From assembly GCA_030536095.1 (NCBI GenBank), contig JAUNQQ010000028.1, forward strand, positions 5,439-11,457: a stretch of 6,019 nucleotides of DNA, given 5' to 3'. Under the pieces are notes generated by a model. The model made no database searches. It had not been told where the DNA came from and saw only the letters and a list, made by a program, of their open reading frames with translations. Positions 1 through 4,629 of this stretch are shown here, piece by piece; position 1 is the stretch's first letter, and every line of letters starts with the position of its first letter. This DNA comes from Candidatus Saccharimonadota bacterium (GTDB lineage: Bacteria; Patescibacteriota; Saccharimonadia; Saccharimonadales; Saccharimonadaceae). The position numbers and the translations under genes are program-made.

Positions 1-1
1 C

Positions 2-121
2 TTCATCCCCAATGAGAATGTGTTTCTGGCAGCCTTTGTGGCGGGTATCCTTATCTGGCTGGTACTGCTGTGGCTGTTCCGTTTGCTGAAAAAGGAGGAA
101 AACGTATGCTGCAAAAACTGA
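2..121 (+). CDS. C-terminal end of a membrane protein (partial, 5' end outside window)
   Basis: The frame is open from base 2 to TGA at 119-121 and gives 39 residues. It begins FIPNENVF and then has one strongly hydrophobic stretch, about residues 7-26, rich in Leu, Trp, Val and Ala. A basic, then acidic tail follows (FRLLKKEEN) and the protein ends CCKN. This is the pattern of a final membrane helix with a short cytoplasmic tail. CTG, GTG and TGG dominate the codons, unlike the AT-leaning genes in the right half of the window. The next start codon, ATG at 106, lies inside this frame, so the two reading frames overlap by 16 bases. I do not recognise the family. That it is coding is inferred from the clean hydrophobic helix and the ribosome site near its end. 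Confidence 0.5.
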   Translation, partial: FIPNENVFLAAFVAGILIWLVLLWLFRLLKKEENVCCKN

Positions 122-309
122 TCACTCCCCGGGGCGAAGCCCTGTGTAGCGGGACGGAGCCCGCCTTATTTGGGCAAGACCCAGATAAGGCGGGCGGAAC
201 TGGCAATGTCGGGGAGAGACCCGGCGAAGCCAGCAATGAACCAAACCGACATCCAGAAGGAAGCCGGCGAGATGATAATTCTACAACCAAAAGGTCTTTT
301 TCATTATAA
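106..309 (+). CDS. Doubtful small ORF behind a strong ribosome site
   Basis: ATG at 106 follows a perfect AAGGAGG (92-98) with a 7-base gap, and the frame runs 67 residues to TAA at 307-309. The start MLQKLITP looks ordinary. The rest is rich in Gly, Pro, Arg, Glu and Asn and has no hydrophobic core or known motif. It is encoded by DNA full of inverted repeats (an 11-bp perfect stem at 159-169/185-195 and others), which is more typical of a palindromic element or structured RNA than of a protein. I think the initiation site may be genuine while the downstream part is an inserted or decayed sequence read through by chance. An in-frame ATG further upstream at 70 is less likely because it lacks the ribosome site. 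No function is proposed. Confidence 0.3.
   Translation: MLQKLITPRGEALCSGTEPALFGQDPDKAGGTGNVGERPGEASNEPNRHPEGSRRDDNSTTKRSFSL
125..268. repeat. GC-rich cluster of inverted repeats (possible structured RNA or palindromic element)
   Basis: The strongest element is a hairpin at 159-195: 11 perfect pairs (159-169 with 185-195), then a T-G pair and four more pairs (171-174 with 180-183) around the loop CAAGA. Other possible stems are 125-132 with 209-216, 149-153 with 160-164, 132-135 with 139-142 around GAA, 200-204 with 229-233, 206-212 with 246-252, and the palindrome GCCGGC at 263-268. Several exclude each other; for example CCCGC at 160-164 can pair with GCGGG at 149-153 or at 190-194. GGCGAAGCC occurs twice, at 133-141 and 223-231. 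No T-run follows the large hairpin, so it is not a standard terminator. It matches no RNA family I know. It may be a repeated palindromic element. Confidence 0.45.
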
Positions 310-378
310 CACAGATTATGAAAAGTGGGAAGAGGGAAATCGAGCTGGAATTGAGAAAAATAGTCGGCTATTGACATG
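310..378. other. Short AT-richer spacer with no recognised feature
   Basis: Between the end of the small ORF and the terminator the sequence becomes AT-richer. I see no convincing gene, RNA or promoter. TTGACA at 371-376 has no matching -10 box about 17 bases downstream. The frame that crosses here (ATG at 236 to TGA at 377-379) has no ribosome site. Confidence 0.4.
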
Positions 379-412
379 AAAAAAAAGGGGCATCAGATGA
401 ACTGATGCCCCT
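379..412 (-). terminator. Rho-independent terminator of the 124-residue protein gene
   Basis: An 11-bp perfect stem (386-396 with 402-412) encloses a 5-base loop. Read on the minus strand it is followed by eight T residues (386 down to 379). It lies about 40 bases past the stop codon at 454-456. There is no T-run on the plus-strand side, so it should act in one direction only. Confidence 0.9.
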
Positions 413-453
413 AAAGGAGCTAGAGTTTTAGACCTTGAATAAGGACAAAATCT

Positions 454-828
454 TTAGGGTTGAACCCAGCCGATGTGCCGAAGAACGGCAAGCTTTCGGA
501 CGGAACCGTCCGACTGGACTACTTTCTCTGTTCTGCGACGAGTGACACTGAAGAGGGGAGTGAACCCCATCTTCTTAAGCTCTACAATAAGAGCGGGCGT
601 GAGACATGATGCGCTGTCGATCATTACTTTGCCTCTTTTTCCTCTAGAAATGTCGAGAGCAGTGGCGGCGAGTCGGCGCGCGCGGTTTCTTATTTCCGTT
701 TCGGTGGGATGCTGCTCGAAGGTGAGAAGTTCTTTGATAAACTCCTTACCAAAGTCGGGCTCGATTACACCTGCCTCGAGCTGGTCGGTTGTTGCTTCGT
801 ATTGGGTGAGGTTAAGGATGTTGGTCAT
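454..828 (-). CDS. 124-residue protein of the 'NLTQ-x-EAT' type, unknown function
   Basis: The start is ATG at 828-826, chosen because AAAGGAGG (842-835) sits 6 bases upstream; the longer frame from 942 would start within the likely leader. The protein opens MTNILNLTQYEAT, followed by a helical acidic and basic middle with LLTFEQHPTETEIRNRA (about 35-50). A hydrophobic strand-helix segment follows (VMIDSASCLTPALIVELKKMG, split around residues 68-88), then PLFSVTRRR (91-99) and a tail DGSVRKLAVLRHIGWVQP (107-124). From memory, these end motifs recall a set of short bacterial and plasmid proteins with an NLTQ-H-x-AT start and a DGS-V-x-K...RH-x-G-F/W-V ending, for which I know no established function. 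There is no signal peptide or membrane segment, so it should be cytoplasmic. It has its own promoter and terminator and is transcribed away from the 147/59-residue pair. High confidence that it is a gene, low on role. Confidence 0.85.
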   Translation of the reverse strand: MTNILNLTQYEATTDQLEAGVIEPDFGKEFIKELLTFEQHPTETEIRNRARRLAATALDISRGKRGKVMIDSASCLTPALIVELKKMGFTPLFSVTRRRTEKVVQSDGSVRKLAVLRHIGWVQP

Positions 829-926
829 CCTTCGCCTCCTTTCTGGGGTAAACCCCGAACGTGTCCCATTCTCGCAAGGGTAGGGACGGTGTAAAGGTGC
901 TTTTGTTGGACCTCCCAACTTAAGCT
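829..926 (-). promoter_or_regulatory. About 98-nt 5' leader with several inverted repeats
   Basis: From the predicted start of transcription near 926 to the ATG the leader holds three inverted repeats: 905-909/915-919 with a 5-base loop, 863-867/883-887 with a 15-base loop, and GGGG/CCCC at 845-848/853-856 with a 4-base loop, the last ending just before the Shine-Dalgarno. A CCUUU in the transcript (plus-strand 893-897) could instead pair with the AAAGG of the ribosome site (838-842). This suggests, but does not prove, translational control. I do not recognise a known riboswitch. Confidence 0.4.
835..842 (-). promoter_or_regulatory. Strong Shine-Dalgarno fixing the start of the 124-residue gene
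   Basis: The transcript reads AAAGGAGG here, 6 bases before the ATG at 828-826. It is the best ribosome site on the minus strand of the window and decides this start over the ATG at 942. Confidence 0.9.
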
Positions 927-932
927 GTGTAT

Positions 933-961
933 ATTTTATCATAAAATTAGTAAATAGTCAA
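933..961 (-). promoter_or_regulatory. Sigma-70-type promoter for the 124-residue gene
   Basis: The -35 box TTGACT (961-956) and -10 box TAAAAT (938-933) are separated by exactly 17 bases, with a TG one base before the -10 (extended -10). Transcription should start near 926. Its -35 box lies 19 bases from the -35 box of the opposing promoter. Confidence 0.85.
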
Positions 962-980
962 GCATATTTTGGGTGATGTA

Positions 981-1009
981 TTGACAGATTTGTGGTTTAG
1001 TGGTAGAAT
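981..1009 (+). promoter_or_regulatory. Sigma-70-type promoter for the 147/59-residue gene pair
   Basis: TTGACA (981-986) and TAGAAT (1004-1009) are 17 bases apart, with an extended -10 TG at 1001-1002. Transcription should begin near 1016, giving a leader of about 40 nt with a purine-rich ribosome site AGGAAGGA (1038-1045) before ATG at 1056. Confidence 0.88.
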
Positions 1010-1055
1010 ATAAGTATTCTATTGGGGATTGTGAGATAGGAAGGATCTTTCGGTT

Positions 1056-1499
1056 ATGAAATGTGAGGATGTTCAGGCAGCCGAAAAAGCCGTAGTAGAT
1101 TTTCGAAAAACGTGCGTCCTAAGAGTATCCGAGATTAAAAGACAGATGAAGGCGATCGATTGTCTATACGAGGAGAAAAATACTGCTCTCCTTATAATTG
1201 ATTCGCTGGAGATTGATGAAGGGATAAAGTCATTACTAAAAGTAATGCGGACTCGTGAGATAGATGGAGCGATTATATTTAAGGCTAATCGTATCCGAAT
1301 GGCGATTCGGTCAATAATTATCAGCCGGATGAAGATGGTTGGAGCGGTAAGGCGAATTGGGGAATATGTCTCTTTTACTGGAGAGATTTTTATTGTGAGA
1401 AATAGCGTAGAGATGTGGGCGCGCGAAAAAAATATAATGGGTCGCCCGTTGAGAAATTGGCTGTTTGACTCGGCTGAAGATATTAGAAAGGGGATGTGA
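1056..1499 (+). CDS. 147-residue basic helical protein, unknown function
   Basis: The start ATG at 1056 follows AGGAAGGA (1038-1045) by 10 bases and a strong promoter. Residues 1-40 look like a charged amphipathic helix with Cys at 3, 20 and 36. A mixed hydrophobic segment (LLIIDSLEIDEGIKSLLKVM, 45-64) follows. The middle, about 76-100, is rich in Arg, Lys, Ile and Met (KANRIRMAIRS, SRMKM), and the end contains GRPLRNWLFDSAEDIRKG. There is no signal peptide or clear membrane span. The excess of Arg and Lys would suit binding of nucleic acid, but no helix-turn-helix or other named motif is visible, so this is only a guess. It is the first gene of a two-gene unit; its TGA is 3 bases before the next start, so the two are very likely co-translated. 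I do not recognise the family. Confidence 0.8.
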   Translation: MKCEDVQAAEKAVVDFRKTCVLRVSEIKRQMKAIDCLYEEKNTALLIIDSLEIDEGIKSLLKVMRTREIDGAIIFKANRIRMAIRSIIISRMKMVGAVRRIGEYVSFTGEIFIVRNSVEMWAREKNIMGRPLRNWLFDSAEDIRKGM

Positions 1500-1502
1500 G
1501 TC

Positions 1503-1682
1503 GTGGCTAGAGCTACTTGTCCGTTTAGTGGTGAAGTATGTAGGCGTGATTGTGCGCTACTGATAGAAAGCCCGGTTGAGACTTGCGCATTACTTGACGG
1601 TGCTGTGGCACTAGGTAAAATTGCGCAAAATACGGATAGAATTATAGAAACACTAGAGGGAATTTTGGTTCGGATGAATTAA
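1503..1682 (+). CDS. 59-residue four-cysteine protein, possible metal-binding
   Basis: This small gene starts at GTG 1503, with AAAGGGG (1487-1493) 9 bases upstream, and ends at TAA 1680-1682. The protein reads MARATCPFSGEVCRRDCALL at its start. Cysteines at 6, 13, 17 and 28 give C-x6-C-x3-C-x10-C in the first half, a spacing that could hold zinc or an iron-sulfur cluster. The second half (about 33-57) is a probable amphipathic helix ending ETLEGILVRMN. Short proteins with a CPF-x(4-5)-C-x(3-4)-CAL pattern occur in phage and mobile regions as far as I recall, without a known role. It follows the 147-residue gene after 3 bases and is followed by a strong terminator, so it is the last gene of that unit. 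The gene call rests on the ribosome site, tight spacing and cysteine pattern. Confidence 0.72.
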   Translation: MARATCPFSGEVCRRDCALLIESPVETCALLDGAVALGKIAQNTDRIIETLEGILVRMN

Positions 1683-1713
1683 TTATTCCTGAATCCTTAC
1701 ATTTTACATAGCC

Positions 1714-1743
1714 AAAAACGGAGCGAGAAATCGCTCCGTTTTT
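1714..1743. terminator. Bidirectional Rho-independent terminator between converging genes
   Basis: A 13-bp perfect stem (1714-1726 with 1731-1743) closes on a GAAA loop (plus strand). Its outer five pairs are A-T, so each strand ends in a T-run. It lies 31 bases after the 59-residue gene on the plus strand and 9 bases after the Clp stop codon on the minus strand, and should end transcription from both sides. Confidence 0.93.
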
Positions 1744-1752
1744 CATGGAAAA

Positions 1753-4221
1753 TTAGAAGTTGAGCATTTCGGCGGTAATGAGAACTTCAGAGCCAGGAGC
1801 GACGGAGCCTTCGAGCATCATCTTGGCGACGGAATTTTCGACGGTTTGCTGGACGATGCGGCGCATCGGGCGAGCACCGAGCTGAGGGTCATAACCACGC
1901 TGGACGAGAATGGTTTTTGCGGCATCTTCGAGGCGGACGGTGATTTTTTGGGGAGCGAGGGTTTTATTGACACTATTCATAATGAGGTCGATAAGCTGGA
2001 AACAATCTTCCATGGAAAGCGGCTTAAAGAGGCAGATTTCGTCAAAGCGGTTGAGAAATTCGGGCTTAAATTCATTATTAGCAATAAGTTCGTTGGTTAA
2101 ATCTTCCTTTAGTGCTAATAAATCTTTGCCGGTGGAAACCCATTCGCGGATTTTGTTGGCGCCAGCATTACTAGTGGCAATGACAATGGTATCACGGAAA
2201 CTGACTTCGTGGTTCTTTGTGTCACGGAGAATGCCTTCGTCAAGCAGCTGAAGGAGGGTAGTTAGGACGGACGGATGGGCTTTTTCAATTTCATCGAGTA
2301 GGACGACTGAGAAAGGATTTTTCATAACCTGAGCGGTAAGGCTCATTGGGTCGGCACTACTTTCGGCGATAAGACGAGAGACGTCATTTTCGGTAACATA
2401 TTCGTTTAGGTCGATGCGGACAAGATTTCCTTCGCCGCCAAAATAAACTTCGGAAAGAGCTTTGGCGAGTTCGGTTTTTCCGACACCAGTCGGGCCGAGG
2501 AAGAGGAAGGTGCCGATCGGCTTGTTTTCATTGCGAATGCCAGCGGCGGAACGGCGAAGTGCGTCGGAAACGGCCTGAACAGCGAAGACCTGATCAATCA
2601 TCCGCTGGTGGATGAGATTTTCCATATTAAGAAGATTAGAACGACTGTCGGTGGAAGTGGCAGAAGTTGTGCCGCCGAGTTTAATTCCCTGGGTTTTTTC
2701 AATGGCAGTGGCAACGGATTCGCCCATAACAAAACCTTGGTTGGCATATGAGGCAGAAGATTCGAGGAGATTTAGAGCGCGACCGGGCATTTCGAGGTCG
2801 TGAATATAACGCTGGGAAAGACGAAAAGCTTCCTTCATTGACCAGATAGTATAAGTGACCTTATGTTGATATTCGAGAGAAGGAATGCGGTCTTGCATAA
2901 TTTTTAGAGTTTCGGATTCATCGGCAGGAAGAATTTGGAGTTTATTGAGCGAGTTAGCTAGGGCGGAATTACGCGCGGAAAGTTCGAGATAGCGCTGTTC
3001 ATCAAAAATAAGAATAATGCGGAGAGCGCCAGCTTCAATAATTGGCGTAAGCAAATTAGAGATATTGACTGAGCCGACGCCATCTTCGAAAAAGAGGTGT
3101 GCATTATCAAGATAGATGATAATATTTTTAGCGGCGTAGGCTTCATTTAGAATGAGATTAACCAGTCGTTCAACATCTCCAGGGCGAGAAGCAGTGCTAA
3201 TAATAGAAGCGGCATCAAGCTTAAAAACTTGGCGGAATTTTAGATTACTGGGGACGGATTTATTGTCAGCATCCTGAATTTCTTCGGCGAAAGCATTAAC
3301 GACAGTAGAGCGGCCAGTTCCATCCGCGCCGATGAGGGCGACATTTTGGCGACCGTTTTTTGAGAAAATTTCAATCATTTTATCGACGGCTTCGCGCTGG
3401 GAAGAGCGGTTAATCTGAGTCTTAGAATAGATGCGTTGGGCGGAGATATTTATACCGAAACGCTGGAGGGTAGGAATAAAGCCGAAGGAAAGGTCACGGG
3501 CAATGCCACCGGTATGACGGCGCTTTTTAGAGGTTTTTATAATGCCATGAAGATAGGCGTACCAGGTTATTCCGTCATACAAATCGGAAATTTCAAGCTT
3601 TAGGCGACGGAGAAAGAGTTCGCTATTAGGGCAGGATTCGACGAGCGCAACGACGAGAACACCGCCGGTGATGGTTTCGAGATTTATTTCGGACTTTATC
3701 TGGCGAGATTTTTGGAAGATGCTTTCGATCGTGACGGAATCGTCGAGCATCTGGGTAAGAACCTGCGGAATCATGCCATAGCGGGCGGCGAGAAAATTGC
3801 CACTTTTAGTATTAACGAGGATTTCGGCGAGTTCTTTTGAGGTGGGGTTTTTAGAAAGTAGGCGAAGGACATTAGTGGAGAGAATATCGTCGATATAGGG
3901 GGAGTTTTTAGGTGGAATTGAGGGGAAGAAAAAGGTGGAAAGAATGAGCAAAATAGCAAAAATAGCGGCGAGGGCGAGCAAGAGCCAGCCGGCGGAGGAA
4001 TGTGCTAGGCAGAGGAGATAGAGTCCGCCGAAAATCGTCAGGATTAGGCCGAGAATAAGGAGAAGTTTTAGGAAGAAATTAGTGAAGATTTTTCCGAGAC
4101 GAGCGAGGCGAGCGCGGGGGGAGTTATAGCGAAAGGTATTATTAGATTCGGAAACGGAAGCGTTATAGGGGGCGCGAGGAGGGATGGTGCTGTTTGCTGT
4201 TTGATTCTGGTTAGGATTCAT
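1753..4221 (-). CDS. Membrane-anchored Clp/HSP100-like AAA+ ATPase with degenerate first ATPase module
   Basis: This 822-residue protein has the two-AAA+ layout of the ClpA/ClpB/ClpC family. Residues 46-70 and about 77-100 are two membrane helices. Residues 115-230 resemble a divergent Clp N-domain. Module 1 (about 270-500) has Walker A GADGTGRST (298-306), with Arg304 in place of the catalytic Lys, and Walker B IIYLDNAH, with Asn373 in place of Glu. Its Arg-finger region reads ANSLNK where ClpB has ERRFQ. Module 2 (about 532-822) is intact in Walker A GPTGVGKT (576-583), Walker B VVLLDEIEKAH (639-649), sensor-1 ATSNAG (682-687), Arg finger FLNRFDE (722-728) and sensor-2 GAR (782-784). The usual GYVG pore loop is absent: the span 618-632 is shorter and reads IAESSADPMSLTAQV. 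There is no ClpP-type IGF loop and no long coiled-coil M-domain. The start ATG at 4221 has a Shine-Dalgarno and overlaps the upstream stop as ATGA. It is probably a membrane-bound remodelling ATPase; its substrate is unknown. Confidence 0.93.
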   Translation of the reverse strand: MNPNQNQTANSTIPPRAPYNASVSESNNTFRYNSPRARLARLGKIFTNFFLKLLLILGLILTIFGGLYLLCLAHSSAGWLLLALAAIFAILLILSTFFFPSIPPKNSPYIDDILSTNVLRLLSKNPTSKELAEILVNTKSGNFLAARYGMIPQVLTQMLDDSVTIESIFQKSRQIKSEINLETITGGVLVVALVESCPNSELFLRRLKLEISDLYDGITWYAYLHGIIKTSKKRRHTGGIARDLSFGFIPTLQRFGINISAQRIYSKTQINRSSQREAVDKMIEIFSKNGRQNVALIGADGTGRSTVVNAFAEEIQDADNKSVPSNLKFRQVFKLDAASIISTASRPGDVERLVNLILNEAYAAKNIIIYLDNAHLFFEDGVGSVNISNLLTPIIEAGALRIILIFDEQRYLELSARNSALANSLNKLQILPADESETLKIMQDRIPSLEYQHKVTYTIWSMKEAFRLSQRYIHDLEMPGRALNLLESSASYANQGFVMGESVATAIEKTQGIKLGGTTSATSTDSRSNLLNMENLIHQRMIDQVFAVQAVSDALRRSAAGIRNENKPIGTFLFLGPTGVGKTELAKALSEVYFGGEGNLVRIDLNEYVTENDVSRLIAESSADPMSLTAQVMKNPFSVVLLDEIEKAHPSVLTTLLQLLDEGILRDTKNHEVSFRDTIVIATSNAGANKIREWVSTGKDLLALKEDLTNELIANNEFKPEFLNRFDEICLFKPLSMEDCFQLIDLIMNSVNKTLAPQKITVRLEDAAKTILVQRGYDPQLGARPMRRIVQQTVENSVAKMMLEGSVAPGSEVLITAEMLNF

Positions 4222-4574
4222 AGCGAGGTTCCTCCGGCGAAAAGGACGAAGCAGATAAGGGGAAAAATGGGAAGAAGTGGCCAAGACAGGGCAGCGAAGA
4301 GAGATAGGATGGACTGGGAAATTAGGGCGAGAGTGCCGATAATGATAATAAAGAAGCGGATGAAAAAGCCGATGATACGAGAGATAAGTTTATCAAGGAG
4401 GCGTTGGAAGAAGGAACCGGAATTTACTTCGGCGGAGATTTGTTTATAGGGGGAGAAAAGGGTTTTTAGGAGAAGGTCGATGCTGAAAAAGTCAGCTGTA
4501 TCATGGAGCTTAGAAAGAAGTTTTTGGAGAAAATCGCGATAACCGGCGGAATACCACCATGACAATAGTAACAT
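4218..4574 (-). CDS. 118-residue membrane protein, translational partner of the Clp-like ATPase
   Basis: The protein starts MLLLSWWYSAGYRDFL and has an amphipathic N-terminal half with aromatic and charged residues (FFSIDLLLKTLFSPYKQIS, 29-47). Two hydrophobic stretches follow, about 66-93 (very Ile/Phe rich) and 95-114, so it is an integral membrane protein with a hairpin of two helices. ATG at 4574-4572 is the only Met near the frame start. It sits 7 bases past a good -10 box, so the mRNA is probably leaderless. The TGA at 4220-4218 overlaps the ATG of the ATPase gene by four bases, so the two should be made together and may form a complex, since both are membrane-embedded. I do not recognise a named family; the W-W-Y-x(2)-G-Y and F-S-I-D-L-L-L-x-T-L-F-x-P parts look conserved enough to be searched. 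Function unknown. Confidence 0.85.
   Translation of the reverse strand: MLLLSWWYSAGYRDFLQKLLSKLHDTADFFSIDLLLKTLFSPYKQISAEVNSGSFFQRLLDKLISRIIGFFIRFFIIIIGTLALISQSILSLFAALSWPLLPIFPLICFVLFAGGTSL
4230..4235 (-). promoter_or_regulatory. Shine-Dalgarno deciding the Clp-like start
   Basis: GGAGGA in the transcript (4235-4230) lies 8 bases before ATG 4221-4219, inside the end of the 118-residue gene. It supports Met at 4221 over the in-frame ATG at 4284, which would add 21 residues and overlap the upstream gene by 67 bases. Confidence 0.85.
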
Positions 4575-4581
4575 AATATAT

Positions 4582-4610
4582 ATTATACGCTAGGTTTTTC
4601 TAAAAGACAA
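4582..4610 (-). promoter_or_regulatory. Promoter for the 118-residue gene, likely leaderless
   Basis: The -10 TATAAT (4587-4582) is perfect and the -35 TTGTCT (4610-4605) matches four of six bases; the gap is 17. Only 7 bases (4581-4575) separate the -10 from the ATG, so transcription should begin at or next to the start codon, and there is no Shine-Dalgarno. It lies in the 55-base gap after murD, so the pair can be made independently of murD. Confidence 0.8.
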
Positions 4611-4629
4611 ATTTAAGCTTATAAAATGT

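Noticed and set aside
281..305. ACC-AAAA-GGT followed by T-run, possible plus-strand terminator
   Set aside because: The stem is only three pairs, too weak to call a terminator.
371..376. TTGACA, possible promoter -35 box
   Set aside because: No -10-like box lies 16-18 bases downstream; the sequence there is the terminator stem.
51..377. 108-residue minus-strand frame across the left region
   Set aside because: Its ATG lies directly after the minus-strand terminator at 379-412, it has no ribosome site, and it is antisense to the palindromic region and the membrane protein tail.
236..379. Plus-strand frame ending FHYNTDYEKW...RLLT
   Set aside because: It has no Shine-Dalgarno or promoter and no homology I recognise; it could be a remnant but cannot be supported.
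459..469. GGGTTGAACCC, resembling a tRNA T-arm
   Set aside because: It encodes the end of the 124-residue protein (WVQP) and has no acceptor, D or anticodon arms around it.
473..883. 136-residue plus-strand frame opposite the 124-residue gene
   Set aside because: It is antisense to a gene with promoter, ribosome site and terminator, and its product has no recognisable features.
829..942. Longer start of the 124-residue protein from ATG 942
   Set aside because: This ATG lies upstream of the predicted transcription start near 926 and before the -10 box, and the added residues come from a repeat-rich leader; ATG 828 has AAAGGAGG.
4222..4284. N-terminal extension of the Clp-like ATPase by 21 residues from ATG 4284
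   Set aside because: It would overlap the 118-residue gene heavily; the ATG at 4221 has a Shine-Dalgarno and a four-base ATGA overlap.
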